Positions 17,906 to 30,888 are shown, numbered from the stretch's first letter. The stretch is 64,000 bases of DNA from Neobacillus muris (GCF_943193175.1 NZ_CALPDF010000007.1:1-64000); one strand, 5' to 3'. Numbers and translations are program-made. The notes: generated by a model from the sequence alone, not told the origin.

Positions 17906-19636
17906 GTGAAAGTAGAAGCAAAGCTGGAGATCCAACCCAGTACCTCACCCAAAATAGGTGCAGACCTTCTCATTGATCTTTTGGTTCAAGAAGGTGTCGA
18001 TACAATCTTTGGGTATCCTGGAGGTGCCGTTCTTCCTATATATGACGGCATTTATCGGGCACGAGGCAGGATTAAACATATCCTCTTCCGCCATGAGCAA
18101 GGAATGATTCATGCTGCAGAAGGCTATGCCCGAATTACCGGAAAACCGGGAGTGGTGATCGCCACTTCTGGTCCGGGGGCAACCAACCTAGTAACTGGAA
18201 TAACAGACGCCATGATGGATTCCCTGCCATTGGTCATTTTCACTGGGCAGGTGGCCCGATCGGTCATTGGTACAGATGCTTTCCAGGAAGCGGATGTCAT
18301 GGCCATTACGACACCAATAACCAAACACAATTATCAGGTTCAAGATATTTCAGACCTGCCCAGGATGGTGAAAGAGGCTTTTCATATTGCTTCCACCGGC
18401 AGGCCGGGCCCCGTTCTAATTGATGTACCTAAGGACATTTCAGCAGGGATTTTAGAAAATGATGTCCCTCTGGATGCATGTATTGATTTGCCAGGGTATC
18501 AGCCAACCATTAAGCCTAATCCGCTGCAAATCAGAAAGTTAGCAGATTCACTGGCCAAGGCAAACAAGCCCGTCATTCTCTCAGGTGCTGGTGTCCTGCA
18601 TGCCCAGGCTTCAGCTGAATTAACGGCTTTTGCCGAAAAACATCAGCTGCCGGTGGTCCATACCCTGCTGGGGATCGGCACATTTCCTGCTGACAGTCCT
18701 CTCTCCTTGGGGATGGGCGGCATGCATGGAACATATGCAGCCAATATGGCTCTATATGAATGTGATTTGCTCATTAACTTTGGCGCCCGCTTTGATGACC
18801 GCTTAACAGGCAATCTCAAACACTTTGCACCAAATGCGAAGGTTGCCCACATTGATATTGACCCTGCCGAAATCGGCAAAAACGTGCCAACACAAATTCC
18901 AATTGTGGGCGATGCAAAGGAAGCCTTAAAGGAGCTGATATCCCAAACAAATGAATCGCCTGAACATGGGCCATGGCTGGAAAAACTGGCAAATTACAAG
19001 CAGGAGAACCCGCTTTGGTATAAGCTGGACCCCGCCGGAATGAGCCCGCAATGGCTCATTGAAGCCATTCATAAGGCAACCAATGGGGAAGCCATCGTGG
19101 CAACAGATGTCGGCCAGCATCAAATGTGGGCCGCGCAGTACTACACCTTCACCAGGCCGCATCGCTGGATTACTTCAGGAGGCTTAGGAACAATGGGCTT
19201 TGGTTTCCCAGCCGCAATTGGAGCGCAAATCGCCTCTCCTGAAAGCACGGTGGTAGCCATCGTCGGTGATGCAGGTTTCCAAATGACCCTTCAGGAGCTA
19301 TCTGTCATTTATGAACAGAACCTGCCGGTTAAGATTTTCATCGTCAATAATGGCGCACTAGGAATGGTCCGCCAATGGCAGGAACTGCTGCATGGAAACC
19401 GGATTTCTGAATCGATTCTTGGAAGCCAGCCGGATTTCGTCAAGCTCGCTGAAAGCTATGGCATCCGGGGCAAGAGAATTGATACACAGGAAGAGCTGAT
19501 TGCTTCACTTCCTGAACTGATTGCCTATGACGGCCCATTACTGGCAGATTGCCGTGTCATGCAGCAGGAAAAAGTGTTTCCAATGATGGCCCCTGGCAAG
19601 GGACTTCATGAATTGATTGGGGTGAAACCATTATGA
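17906..19636 (+). CDS. ilvB: Acetolactate synthase, large (catalytic) subunit
   Basis: A 576-residue ThDP enzyme making acetolactate or acetohydroxybutyrate from pyruvate. Motifs: the catalytic glutamate in [23 protein letters not shown], and the ThDP/Mg site [12 protein letters not shown] with [13 protein letters not shown]. It starts at GTG with AAGGAGGG upstream. Its end overlaps ilvH by four bases (ATGA), as expected for the two subunits. First gene after the T-box. Confidence 0.97.
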   Translation: MKVEAKLEIQPSTSPKIGADLLIDLLVQEGVDTIFGYPGGAVLPIYDGIYRARGRIKHILFRHEQGMIHAAEGYARITGKPGVVIATSGPGATNLVTGITDAMMDSLPLVIFTGQVARSVIGTDAFQEADVMAITTPITKHNYQVQDISDLPRMVKEAFHIASTGRPGPVLIDVPKDISAGILENDVPLDACIDLPGYQPTIKPNPLQIRKLADSLAKANKPVILSGAGVLHAQASAELTAFAEKHQLPVVHTLLGIGTFPADSPLSLGMGGMHGTYAANMALYECDLLINFGARFDDRLTGNLKHFAPNAKVAHIDIDPAEIGKNVPTQIPIVGDAKEALKELISQTNESPEHGPWLEKLANYKQENPLWYKLDPAGMSPQWLIEAIHKATNGEAIVATDVGQHQMWAAQYYTFTRPHRWITSGGLGTMGFGFPAAIGAQIASPESTVVAIVGDAGFQMTLQELSVIYEQNLPVKIFIVNNGALGMVRQWQELLHGNRISESILGSQPDFVKLAESYGIRGKRIDTQEELIASLPELIAYDGPLLADCRVMQQEKVFPMMAPGKGLHELIGVKPL

Positions 19637-20154
19637 AGCGAATCATTGCGCTGACCGTTCGCGACCGCAGCGGGGTTCTCAACCGCGTGACCGGGCTGCT
19701 CCAAAGACGGCAGTTTAACATTGCCAGTATTTCCGTCGGCCCAACGGAAACAGAAGGTGTCTCCAAAATGACCCTTGTGGTAGAAGTCGAGGACGAACAG
19801 CGTCTCGAGCAAGTAACCAAGCAATTAAACAAGCAAATTGATGTATTAAAAGTCTCTGATATTACCGATAAAGCCATTGTTGCTCGGGAGCTGGCGCTAA
19901 TTAAGGTATCCTCAAGCGCCCAGCTGCGAAGCGAAATCAATGGAATCATTGACCCATTCCGGGCTCTGATCATTGATGTCAGCAAAGACAGTCTGGCTGT
20001 CCAAATCACGGGCCGGCCGGATAAGATTGATGCCTTAATCGAACTGCTTCGTCCTTACGGGATTAAGGAAATTGCCAGAACCGGCCTGACCGCCCTCCAG
20101 CGGGGGCATCAGCCGCAAGTAAACGAACTGCAAACCTATACACTACTAAAATAA
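19633..20154 (+). CDS. ilvH: Acetolactate synthase, small regulatory subunit
   Basis: A 173-residue regulatory subunit with an N-terminal ACT domain ([20 protein letters not shown], residues 3-22). The second half carries [16 protein letters not shown] and a C-terminal regulatory domain. It gives valine feedback control of the enzyme. The start overlaps ilvB. Often also called ilvN. Confidence 0.96.
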   Translation: MKRIIALTVRDRSGVLNRVTGLLQRRQFNIASISVGPTETEGVSKMTLVVEVEDEQRLEQVTKQLNKQIDVLKVSDITDKAIVARELALIKVSSSAQLRSEINGIIDPFRALIIDVSKDSLAVQITGRPDKIDALIELLRPYGIKEIARTGLTALQRGHQPQVNELQTYTLLK

Positions 20155-20175
20155 CTAATAGATCTGAAAGGATGA

Positions 20176-22744
<2,569 letters not shown>

Positions 22745-22819
22745 ATGACTTAGGGGGACAGCCCGCTGATGGCCTCTCCCCTTCCCATATTAAATCAAAA
22801 AATAAGGAGGCTGCTTCTA

Positions 22820-23926
22820 TTGAAAAAACAAATTGTATTACTTCCCGGTGATGGTATTGGCAAGGAAGTTATGAATGCGGCTCGTGACGTGTTAACAGCC
22901 ATTGCGGAAGAATATAATCATACCTTTAGCTTTGAAACCCATGAAATCGGAGGAGCGGCCATTGATCAATTTGGCACCCCGCTTCCCGAAACTACAGTCG
23001 ATGCCTGCAAACAGGCAGATGCCGTTCTGTTGGGAGCTGTCGGCGGCCCAAAATGGGATAACAATCCCTCCCATTTAAGACCTGAACGAGGACTGCTGGG
23101 AATCCGAAAAGCCCTTGATTTATATGCCAACCTGCGGCCTATCAAAGGATTCAAAAATCTGCTCCATGCCTCGCCATTAAAGGAAGAAGTAGTGGCAGGA
23201 AGCGACCTCCTTATTGTTCGTGAGCTTACGGGCGGCCTTTACTTTGGAACGCCTAGTGAACGCCGTGACAACGGCCAGAGCGTGGTCGATACTTTGTATT
23301 ATACCCGCAAGGAAATCGAAAGAATTGTGGATAAAGCGTTCCAAGCAGCTCAGGGGAGAAGCGGCCGGCTTACTTCCGTTGATAAAGCGAATGTCCTTGA
23401 ATCCAGCAAGCTGTGGCGCGAGATTGTGGAAGAGAAAAAATCACAGTATCCAGATGTGAAGGTGGAGCATGTTTTAGTGGATGCTGCAGCCATGAAGCTG
23501 GTTACCAACCCATCCCATTTCGATGTCATTGTGACAGAAAATATGTTTGGCGACATTTTAAGCGATGAAGCATCCGTCTTGACTGGATCGCTCGGGATGC
23601 TCCCTTCTGCCAGCTTAAATGAAACGGGCGTTGGCCTTTATGAACCAGTTCACGGCTCTGCACCGGATATTGCCGGCAAAGGAATTGCCAATCCGGTTGC
23701 GATGATTTTATCGGCTGCATTGATGCTGCGCTACTCTTTCGGGCTTGAAACAGAAGCGAAATTAATCGAGGATGCCGTTCAATCGATTTTGGATGCCGGG
23801 TTCTATACTGCCGATCTCCAAATAGCTGAAGGACGTAAGGTCAACACGGAGGAAATGACGAAGCTGATTGTGGATTATATCCGCACACTCAACACCTCTA
23901 AGTGTATTGCAAGTTGTTATTATTAA
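22820..23926 (+). CDS. leuB: 3-isopropylmalate dehydrogenase
   Basis: A 368-residue isocitrate/isopropylmalate dehydrogenase family enzyme. It begins at TTG (MKKQIVLLPGDGIGKEV), because AATAAGGAGG lies nine bases upstream; the longer frame from 22769 has no ribosome site. Motifs: LLGAVGGPKWD, TGGLYFG, and NMFGDILSDEAS followed by EPVHGSAPDIAGKG. The C-terminus has a short unusual tail (SKCIASCYY). It is followed by a strong terminator, which separates it from leuC. Confidence 0.95.
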   Translation: MKKQIVLLPGDGIGKEVMNAARDVLTAIAEEYNHTFSFETHEIGGAAIDQFGTPLPETTVDACKQADAVLLGAVGGPKWDNNPSHLRPERGLLGIRKALDLYANLRPIKGFKNLLHASPLKEEVVAGSDLLIVRELTGGLYFGTPSERRDNGQSVVDTLYYTRKEIERIVDKAFQAAQGRSGRLTSVDKANVLESSKLWREIVEEKKSQYPDVKVEHVLVDAAAMKLVTNPSHFDVIVTENMFGDILSDEASVLTGSLGMLPSASLNETGVGLYEPVHGSAPDIAGKGIANPVAMILSAALMLRYSFGLETEAKLIEDAVQSILDAGFYTADLQIAEGRKVNTEEMTKLIVDYIRTLNTSKCIASCYY

Positions 23927-23934
23927 AAACTTCT

Positions 23935-23977
23935 AAGGGTAAACCGGATTCATGTTTTATATCGGTTTACCCTTTCA
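23935..23977 (+). terminator. Terminator between leuB and leuC
   Basis: A perfect 12-bp stem AAGGGTAAACCG/CGGTTTACCCTT with a 16-base loop, ending in TTTC. It would end or reduce transcription before leuC-leuD. Confidence 0.85.
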
Positions 23978-23993
23978 ATTAAGAGATGCCGGG

Positions 23994-24068
23994 AATTCGC
24001 AAATAGAATCGGGAATTTCGCAAATAAACAGCCGAAATTCGCAAATAAATCCCTTAAATCCGTGAATA
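23994..24068 (+). repeat. Four copies of AATTCGCAAATA at exactly 21-bp spacing
   Basis: TTCGCAAATA starts at 23996, 24017 and 24038, with a degenerate TCCGTGAATA at 24059. All steps are 21 bp. It lies in the 262-bp leuB-leuC gap, after the terminator and 120 bp before the leuC start. The core differs from the other arrays in this window but the period is the same. Confidence 0.85.
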
Positions 24069-24188
24069 AACTCCATTTGCCGGCTGACTTAAGCAAAAAT
24101 CAGCCAGGAATGAAGCACTCCAGCATCTATTTTGAGAATTTCTTTACTAGTTTTGAAGAGAAAATCTAGGAACGTGAGGAAGGAAGCT

Positions 24189-25607
24189 ATGCAAACACCT
24201 AAAAATATTGTCCAAAAAATTTGGGAACAGCATGTAGTCCATCAAGAAGAAGGAAAGCCGGATTTACTTTATATTGACCTCCATCTTGTTCATGAAGTCA
24301 CCTCGCCTCAGGCCTTTGAAGGGTTACGCATGAACGGCCGCAAAGTCCGCCGCCCGGATCTCACATTTGCGACGATGGACCATAATGTTCCTACCCGTCA
24401 GCGTCAGGTGATCCATGACCCTATTTCTAAAAATCAAATTGATACTCTAGAGCAAAACTGTCAGGAATTCGGCATCACTTTGGCGGACATTCATCATCCA
24501 GACAACGGGATCGTCCATGTCATTGGACCGGAGCTTGGCCTTACCCAGCCAGGAAAAACCATCGTCTGCGGCGACAGCCATACATCCACACATGGGGCAT
24601 TTGGGGCTTTGGCATTTGGCATCGGCACTAGCGAAGTTGAACATGTATTAGCAACCCAGACCCTCTGGCAGGCACCTCCTAAAACATTGAACGTAAAAGT
24701 TAACAGCCTGCTTGGAACTGGTGTAACCGCAAAGGACTTAATTTTAGCCATCATTGGAAAATTCGGTGTTAAATTTGGGACTGGCTATGTGATCGAATAC
24801 ACAGGTGAAGCCATCCGCAGCATGTCCATGGAAGAGCGCATGACCGTATGCAATATGTCCATTGAAGGCGGTGCAAGAGCTGGACTTATTTCTCCAGACG
24901 AAACAACCATAAATTATTTAAAAGGCAGAAGACATGTCCCTCAAGGGGTGGCCTTTGAGAAGGCAGCAGCGGACTGGCTGTCATTAGCGACCGATGAGGG
25001 TGCAGCCTATGACGAGGTAGTGGAAATCAACGCTGCCGAAGTGGAGCCGCAAGTAACATGGGGCACGAACCCAGGTATGTGCATTCCGGTTACGGCCAAC
25101 ATTCCGGCTCCTGAACAAGCGGAGAAAGCTAGTGACCAGGATGAAATCAAGCGAGCACTTGAATATATGGGGCTAGAAGCCGGAAAGCCGATTTCCAGTG
25201 TCAAAATTGACCATGTTTTCATCGGTTCTTGTACAAATTCACGTTTAAGTGACCTGCGTAAAGCAGCAGCAGTGATCAAGGGCAAAAAAGTGAATCCATC
25301 GGTCAAAGCGATCGTCGTACCAGGCTCTTTCAGTGTGAAGCTTGCTGCAGAACAAGAAGGTTTAGACCATATTTTTAAAGAAGCCGGCTTCGAATGGCGT
25401 GACTCCGGATGCAGCATGTGTCTTGGCATGAATGATGACATTATTCCTTCTGGCGAACGCTGTGCCTCTACATCCAACCGTAATTTTGAAGGGCGCCAAG
25501 GCAAAGGGGCACGCACCCACCTAGTCAGTCCGGAAATGGCAGCTGCTGCGGCAATCGCCGGCCATTTTGTCGATGTCCGCGAATTTTCTGCACAGGAGGT
25601 AATCTAA
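24189..25607 (+). CDS. leuC: 3-isopropylmalate dehydratase, large subunit
   Basis: A 472-residue aconitase-family subunit carrying the 4Fe-4S cluster: one Cys in [17 protein letters not shown] and two in [11 protein letters not shown], with [20 protein letters not shown] for substrate binding. I start it at the ATG at 24189, behind GAGGAAGGAAG; the upstream 19 codons lack a ribosome site. It pairs with LeuD two bases downstream. Confidence 0.96.
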   Translation: MQTPKNIVQKIWEQHVVHQEEGKPDLLYIDLHLVHEVTSPQAFEGLRMNGRKVRRPDLTFATMDHNVPTRQRQVIHDPISKNQIDTLEQNCQEFGITLADIHHPDNGIVHVIGPELGLTQPGKTIVCGDSHTSTHGAFGALAFGIGTSEVEHVLATQTLWQAPPKTLNVKVNSLLGTGVTAKDLILAIIGKFGVKFGTGYVIEYTGEAIRSMSMEERMTVCNMSIEGGARAGLISPDETTINYLKGRRHVPQGVAFEKAAADWLSLATDEGAAYDEVVEINAAEVEPQVTWGTNPGMCIPVTANIPAPEQAEKASDQDEIKRALEYMGLEAGKPISSVKIDHVFIGSCTNSRLSDLRKAAAVIKGKKVNPSVKAIVVPGSFSVKLAAEQEGLDHIFKEAGFEWRDSGCSMCLGMNDDIIPSGERCASTSNRNFEGRQGKGARTHLVSPEMAAAAAIAGHFVDVREFSAQEVI

Positions 25608-25609
25608 TT

Positions 25610-26194
25610 ATGGAACCGTTACGCATTCATCAAGGCATTGTGTGTCCATTAAACAGGACAAACATTGATACAGACCAGATTATTCCTAAACAGTTTTTAA
25701 AACGGATTGAACGAAGCGGCTTCGGGCAATTCCTGTTTTATAACTGGCGTTTTGATGACGACGGGAATCCGCGTCCGGATTTCCCGCTAAACGAGCCAAA
25801 GTACAAGGGGGCTTCCATACTGGTTGCCGGAGAAAATTTTGGCTGCGGTTCCTCGCGTGAGCATGCACCGTGGGCGCTCCAGGATTTTGGTTTTAAAATC
25901 ATTATCGCTCCGAGTTACGCAGACATTTTCAAAAACAACTGCGTCAAAAATGGAATCCTGGCCATTCAAGCGACTGAGGAACAGGTCCAAACCATTACGA
26001 AAAAGGCTGAAACAGAGGGATACTCCTTGACGGTCAACCTTGAAGAACAAATCGTATTCGACCGCGATGGTTTTGAGATTTCATTCGATATTGCCCCTTA
26101 CCCGAAAGAAATGCTGCTTAACGGCTGGGACGAAATTGGTGTCACCTTAACCTATGAAGATAAAATAAAGCAATATGAGGCCGTACGTTTTTGA
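25610..26194 (+). CDS. leuD: 3-isopropylmalate dehydratase, small subunit
   Basis: A 194-residue swivel-domain subunit with NIDTDQIIPKQFLKRI near residues 18-33 and GCGSSREHAPWAL near 80-92. Normal length. It begins two bases after the leuC stop, with AGGAGG inside the end of leuC, and ends the branched-chain gene set at a terminator. Confidence 0.96.
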   Translation: MEPLRIHQGIVCPLNRTNIDTDQIIPKQFLKRIERSGFGQFLFYNWRFDDDGNPRPDFPLNEPKYKGASILVAGENFGCGSSREHAPWALQDFGFKIIIAPSYADIFKNNCVKNGILAIQATEEQVQTITKKAETEGYSLTVNLEEQIVFDRDGFEISFDIAPYPKEMLLNGWDEIGVTLTYEDKIKQYEAVRF

Positions 26195-26228
26195 AGAATG
26201 AGCTTGGTTCGCCAAGCTCATTCTTTTC
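26195..26228. terminator. Bidirectional terminator between leuD and the DUF3892 gene
   Basis: AGAATGAGCTTGG, loop ttcg, CCAAGCTCATTCT, then T-rich DNA. The 13-bp perfect stem with a UUCG loop serves both convergent genes. Confidence 0.9.
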
Positions 26229-26229
26229 T

Positions 26230-26544
26230 TTAGAACTCAGGGAGTTCGTCTAAATTGTTCTCTTTCACCCCATCGGGCTCACTTCGAATGATGTCCCGCC
26301 CATATTTATGAAATACATCAATATGAGCAATTCTGCCAGACTTCGCTTCATCAAGAGCCGTCAGATAATCCAATTCCTGTCCCGTGTTGGTTTTAAACGC
26401 GATAAGATCCCCATCATCATTTTTCCTGACCGCCACGATTTCTTCCTTTCCATCTTTGTTCCCCTGTTCTGCTTCCACCTGTGTTTGCTGCTCACTTTCT
26501 TGCTTATATTGCTGATAAATTTCCTCAAAATTCTTCTGTTCCAT
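26230..26544 (-). CDS. DUF3892 protein
   Basis: A 104-residue soluble protein starting at the ATG after GGAGGTGAAGGA. The N-terminal third is a charged, Gln/Glu-rich helix. Residues ~38-92 form a DUF3892 domain (EIVAVRKNDDGDLIAFKTN, then ALDEAKSGRIAHIDVFHKYG). Function unknown; such proteins are common in Bacillaceae. Monocistronic and divergent from the RDD gene. Confidence 0.8.
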   Translation of the reverse strand: MEQKNFEEIYQQYKQESEQQTQVEAEQGNKDGKEEIVAVRKNDDGDLIAFKTNTGQELDYLTALDEAKSGRIAHIDVFHKYGRDIIRSEPDGVKENNLDELPEF

Positions 26545-26642
26545 TCCTTCACCTCCGAACATTTGTTAGTATTTTTTAAAATTAAAAAATTATCCTCTTT
26601 TCATTTATAGGAGTATAATTTATCTATCAGGAGGCGTTTTAA

Positions 26643-27380
26643 ATGGAAACCTATGAACAACAAGTATGGTTTTATTTGAAAGATCAAGAACAACAAGGAC
26701 CTGCAGGCTCATTTGAGTTAAAAAAATTATTTGAACAGGGAATTTTAACAGGGGATTCATTAATCTGGAACAAAGACATGAGCAGCTGGGAAATGGCAAG
26801 ACTGGTAAAACCCTTTGACCGTCTCGTCTTTTCAACAATTTCAGATAGTCAAAACGAGCAAACATCATTGGAAAAACTTGTAGAAACTGTTCTCAAAGGA
26901 AGACCATTTGTCAGATGTCTCGCCCGGCTTTTCGATCTCTCGGTTTTTTCTTTAGTTTTTATCGCGTTAGTAACCATTTTCTCTCCGAAATTTATCTTCG
27001 AATTTTCTCCAATTTTCATTTTCTTTTCCAGCCTCGTTCTCTATATTTTTGCAGAAGCCTTTATCCTCTCCATATTTGGGAATACGATAGGAAAGACTCT
27101 TTTGCATACAAAGCTCAAAACCGTCGATGGCAGACCGATCAATTTTTTGACGGCCCTCAAAAGAAGCCTTTTTGTCAATACGGCCGGACTCGGACTTGGT
27201 GTGCCGATTCTCAATGTGGTTTGTTCCGCTTATTCTTATTTCGATTTAAAAAGCCATGGAGTTTCACAATGGGACAAGCAGTTCGGAACAGTGGTTTTAT
27301 ATGGGCATGTGAATGGGGCCCGTATCGTATTGGTAAGTCTCCTTCCGTTAGCCTTGCTGATTGCCGGCATTGTCATTTAA
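26643..27380 (+). CDS. GYF_2 and RDD-family membrane protein
   Basis: A 245-residue protein. Residues ~8-60 form a GYF_2 domain (WFYLKDQEQQGPAGSFELKK, then GILTGDSLIWNKDMSSWE), a small module that binds proline-rich peptides. From ~85 it is an RDD membrane domain: RCLARLFDLSVFSLVF, with later membrane segments near 120-145 and 222-243. GGAGG precedes the ATG. The combination suggests a membrane protein with a cytosolic peptide-binding head. Role unknown. Confidence 0.82.
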   Translation: METYEQQVWFYLKDQEQQGPAGSFELKKLFEQGILTGDSLIWNKDMSSWEMARLVKPFDRLVFSTISDSQNEQTSLEKLVETVLKGRPFVRCLARLFDLSVFSLVFIALVTIFSPKFIFEFSPIFIFFSSLVLYIFAEAFILSIFGNTIGKTLLHTKLKTVDGRPINFLTALKRSLFVNTAGLGLGVPILNVVCSAYSYFDLKSHGVSQWDKQFGTVVLYGHVNGARIVLVSLLPLALLIAGIVI

Positions 27381-27411
27381 TCCGTTCAAAATTGGCAAAC
27401 TGCCACAAGAT

Positions 27412-27443
27412 ACAAGCCCCCATATTGTCCTATGGGGGCTTGT
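27412..27443. terminator. Bidirectional terminator
   Basis: ACAAGCCCCCATA pairs perfectly with TATGGGGGCTTGT around a six-base loop, between two convergent genes. Confidence 0.85.
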
Positions 27444-27469
27444 TTAATAATGTCAGCCTTATGATACGG

Positions 27470-28588
27470 CTATTTATTCAGCTGTACTTTATCCTTACTT
27501 CTGATGACAATTTCATATCGGTCATCCTTCACTTGCTGCCATATTTTCTCAGTATGAATGAACTCCTCCATCATAGTGACGAGGTCAGCAGCTTTTTCTT
27601 TCGCTTTCGGGTCGCTGCTTGGAAGTGTCATGGTGACAATAATGGACATGAGACCGTCTCTGCTTTTGTAGCCGACCCCTCTTACCTCATATTTTTTATA
27701 GGTCATAAATTCTTGAGCAATCGCTGAAACAGCCTCACTCCAGCGTGCATATTGCTCTTCCCTTTCTAGATTAAAGATTCTGTGTTTAATGGTAACGGAA
27801 TCTTTTCCGGCAGCTGTCAGTGCCTCTTTTACAGCCTTCTCGATTTGATCTATTTTCTCTTTGCTTTCCGTGTTCGCAAACTCTAATTCGACCGTATCAA
27901 CCCCTCCGCCAAATCCTCTTCTAAAGTCGTAGCCTTGGGCTCTCAGCACCGGCTCTACTATGGCAAAAATCTGATCTGTTTCTTTTTCGATTTCTTCTTG
28001 TTTCTGCTTATATTCCTCTGAAGGCTCTTTATACCGATAGACCTTTACAAAATAGTCTTCGGTTTTTGTTCCTTTGTAAGGATCACCATGAAGGATGCCA
28101 AAAGCAGCTTTTTCAACGCCTTTTTTCATTTCCTGGACCTTGTCATCAGATGCATCAAGAAAGACATGAACCCCTCCTATCCCGATCCCAACTACCTCTA
28201 TCACCTCTTTAACCGGATAGCCCTCTTTTGCCAGTTTCTCTTTTATGATGTCTGAAACATTTTCTTCATGCTTTTCAAACCAGCTGCTTAACGGCGGGAT
28301 TTTTCCAATAACCTTTGCCATGGCAGGTGAGACAAAGCCTGAACCAACAAACAATAGTAAACTGGCTGCCACAGCTGCCATACTAACCAATGCCTTTTTT
28401 CTCGGTGTCCATTTAGGCTTGCTATCCATTTGAAATTGTTCCCATCCCTGATTGACCTGCTCGATTCGATCCGCAGCAAATTCCCCATTGCGGTACCGCT
28501 GCGGCAGCGCTTCGGCAAATCCTGCCAAAGAATCGGGTACCTCTACCTGATCCATCATCATTTTCACTTTGTCATTTTTAAATTCCAT
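27470..28588 (-). CDS. Membrane-anchored anti-sigma factor-like protein (DUF4179/DUF4030)
   Basis: A 372-residue protein. A cytosolic N-terminus (~1-62) is followed by one membrane helix (66-86) and the motif SPAMAKVIGKIPPLSSWF typical of DUF4179 anti-sigma-like proteins. A long extracytoplasmic part has two repeated alpha/beta regions (about 120-250 and 255-365) resembling DUF4030. The start overlaps the ECF sigma gene by 11 bp, which is the usual arrangement of sigma and cognate anti-sigma factors. It would hold the sigma factor at the membrane until an envelope signal arrives. Confidence 0.82.
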   Translation of the reverse strand: MEFKNDKVKMMMDQVEVPDSLAGFAEALPQRYRNGEFAADRIEQVNQGWEQFQMDSKPKWTPRKKALVSMAAVAASLLLFVGSGFVSPAMAKVIGKIPPLSSWFEKHEENVSDIIKEKLAKEGYPVKEVIEVVGIGIGGVHVFLDASDDKVQEMKKGVEKAAFGILHGDPYKGTKTEDYFVKVYRYKEPSEEYKQKQEEIEKETDQIFAIVEPVLRAQGYDFRRGFGGGVDTVELEFANTESKEKIDQIEKAVKEALTAAGKDSVTIKHRIFNLEREEQYARWSEAVSAIAQEFMTYKKYEVRGVGYKSRDGLMSIIVTMTLPSSDPKAKEKAADLVTMMEEFIHTEKIWQQVKDDRYEIVIRSKDKVQLNK

Positions 28589-29156
28589 ACGATTTTACCT
28601 CCACTGGGCACTTGGGATTTTCTTCCAATAGGTTTCCAAGTTTTTTCCGTCCTCGGCTTAATCTCGTTTTAATCGTATTTGCTTTTTCATTAAGGATTAA
28701 ACTGATTTCTTTAATCGATAACCCTTCATAATAGTACAAGAGGATTGGCACACTATGCTCTTTGTCCATAGACATGATCAAAGCGACCATTTCAGAATAG
28801 GTCTCCTTTTGGATGGCCTCGGTTTGGGCGGACACTGATTGCATCTTGTCCAGGGCTTCCGGGTTCTCATCGATCGCACTTAGGACCACCCTCGTGTTTT
28901 TACGATAAATATCAATCGACCGTGAATAAACTAACCGGTAAAACCACGCTTTAAAATTTCGAATCTCTTTATTTTTCATTATGCTGATAAAACTATCTTC
29001 TAAAGCCATTTGAACGGCGTCTTCTGCTAAATCTTTGGAACGAAGAATCAGATAGGCAGTTTTATAGGCAGAAGCCAATAAGCCTTGCACCAGGCTGCTA
29101 AACGCATCGTCATTTCCCGTGCGAATTTGCTCAATAAGAATTTGTTCATTGCTCAA
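28578..29156 (-). CDS. ECF-type sigma factor
   Basis: A 192-residue sigma-70 family protein. Region 2 spans ~15-85 (AYKTAYLILRSKDLAEDAVQ, then NFKAWFYRLVYSRSIDIYRK) and region 4 ~120-175 (YYYEGLSIKEISLILNEKA, then TIKTRLSRGRKKL). I start it at TTG 29156 because GGAGGT lies eight bases upstream; the longer frame to 29222 adds an unlikely N-terminus. It overlaps the anti-sigma gene. Regulon unknown. Confidence 0.85.
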   Translation of the reverse strand: MSNEQILIEQIRTGNDDAFSSLVQGLLASAYKTAYLILRSKDLAEDAVQMALEDSFISIMKNKEIRNFKAWFYRLVYSRSIDIYRKNTRVVLSAIDENPEALDKMQSVSAQTEAIQKETYSEMVALIMSMDKEHSVPILLYYYEGLSIKEISLILNEKANTIKTRLSRGRKKLGNLLEENPKCPVEVKSYGI

Positions 29157-29333
29157 AATGGGGTACCTCCATTTCATTCTGTCTACTAGTAAAGTCGTTT
29201 TTCGGGTATGGATTGGTTTCACTTTTTGTTATTTTTCTAAAAAAAGATTTTGTTCCAGCTGGTTATTACTTTAGCAGAGTTTTCCAAAACCAGGCTATAA
29301 TAACGATATCAAGTTTTTTGGAGTGAAAAACGC

Positions 29334-30881
29334 ATGCTTACTTTGGATAAAAGCCACGATCCGGAACGGAATGCTGAACTCCTGAACCAGATATCAGGAA
29401 AAACCTTAGATGTAAAAGCTGCCGTGGAGGAAACGATTGAACTTTTCAAGCGAAATCAGATCAGGATCGTGCCGCCTGAACCAGGAAAAACACAATGGAA
29501 GGAAGCGCTGCACCGTCTCGCCGCAGAACCAGCAGAAATCCAGGAACCCGTCCCGCTTTCGGTAGATGCTTATGGAAATGTCTATCCAGACTGGAAGGAA
29601 GCGCTGGATGAGGAATATCGAAGATTACAAAGCAACATAACAAGAGAAGTAAACATTTTAGATTACGGAGCAGTCGGAGATGGCAAAACGGATTGCACCG
29701 CTGCCTTTCAAAAAGCATTGGGGCCCGGAAAAGTGAAGGTGATCGTTCCTGAAGGGGTCTTTGTCACAAAAGGCATCCGCCTTCCCTCCTGGACATGGCT
29801 GATTGGAAAAGGACAAAACACGACAATTAAACTGCACGATCTAGCTGATAAAGGGAGAAGACTGATCACCAATGCCAGCCATTGGCGGGGCAATCACCAT
29901 ATTTGCGTTCAAGGCTTAAATTTGGATTGGAATGTGGAAAGGCTTGGGGCCGCGGAAAAGACAAGCACTTGGGGAAACCATTCCAGCTGTTTGACCTATG
30001 CGAATGTCACCTATGGCTGGGTTAAGCAGGTTAACGCCATCAATGCCGGCTTACATGGATTTGATATTACTTCCACACTTTACAACTATGCCGGCGATGG
30101 CTGGCGGGCGCGCAGAGGAAGCAAGTTTGTCTGGCTCGACGGATTAACGGGCTTTGGTTTTGGCGATGACGGAATTACGACCCACCACAGTGATTATATT
30201 TGGATTTCCAATTGCCATATGTGTGATCCGAGCGGCCGAGCCCATCAAAAGGGATTTTCCAATTCGAACGGGATAGAAGTCGATGACGGCTCGCGCCATG
30301 TCCTGTTAGTCAATAATTCAACGGCACGGTGCTTTGGCGGGGTAGAGATAAAAGCCCATCAAAACTCATCAGCCGCGTCAAATGTCCAAATTGTCGGCCA
30401 CCTATCCGTCCACGATAACCGGTCCTTTAACTTTCGCCATATCGGCCATCATAAAATGACGGATTCTGAATCAAGAACGGCACGAAACATTCTGGCTGCC
30501 AATCTGGCTGCCATCGCTCCGATTCCAACAGAGCTTTATAAAGGCTCCACACCGCGCGGGTTAGTGGTATCTGCGTATCAAAATGTGGTAATTAACTATA
30601 TTACTTTTATTGGTGATCCGGAATGGGATTTTCAAGGCCAGCCCATTGCCGCCATCCAATATCGGGCAAGAAATGTGCTCCTAAACCATGTTGCTTTTAA
30701 AAACTTTAAAAATGCGGGTGCTGGCATTAAAGTGTTTGGTGGAGATAATCGGGCTGATTCCGTTCATATACGAAATGTTTATCATGATTTTCCCGACCCT
30801 GAAGCCACAGTCCAGATTGGTTCAGGTGTCCAAACCATTAACATTGAGAATATCAGCCACATAGTGAATAACAAAAATTAA
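29334..30881 (+). CDS. Pectate-lyase-superfamily right-handed beta-helix protein, no signal peptide
   Basis: A 515-residue protein. After a ~100-residue helical N-terminus comes the Pectate_lyase_3 start motif LDYGAVGDGKTDCTAAFQKAL (first 20 residues used as the hallmark, about 104-123). A long series of short strands rich in N, G, H and V follows, as in parallel beta-helix enzymes. Candidate acidic residues appear in FGDDGITTHHSDY and NGIEVDDGS. There is no signal peptide or membrane segment. Ribosome site TTGGAGTG. It faces the hyaluronan-type operon convergently. Substrate unknown: a polysaccharide lyase, hydrolase or epimerase are all possible. Confidence 0.8.
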   Translation: MLTLDKSHDPERNAELLNQISGKTLDVKAAVEETIELFKRNQIRIVPPEPGKTQWKEALHRLAAEPAEIQEPVPLSVDAYGNVYPDWKEALDEEYRRLQSNITREVNILDYGAVGDGKTDCTAAFQKALGPGKVKVIVPEGVFVTKGIRLPSWTWLIGKGQNTTIKLHDLADKGRRLITNASHWRGNHHICVQGLNLDWNVERLGAAEKTSTWGNHSSCLTYANVTYGWVKQVNAINAGLHGFDITSTLYNYAGDGWRARRGSKFVWLDGLTGFGFGDDGITTHHSDYIWISNCHMCDPSGRAHQKGFSNSNGIEVDDGSRHVLLVNNSTARCFGGVEIKAHQNSSAASNVQIVGHLSVHDNRSFNFRHIGHHKMTDSESRTARNILAANLAAIAPIPTELYKGSTPRGLVVSAYQNVVINYITFIGDPEWDFQGQPIAAIQYRARNVLLNHVAFKNFKNAGAGIKVFGGDNRADSVHIRNVYHDFPDPEATVQIGSGVQTINIENISHIVNNKN

Positions 30882-30888
30882 ATTATAA

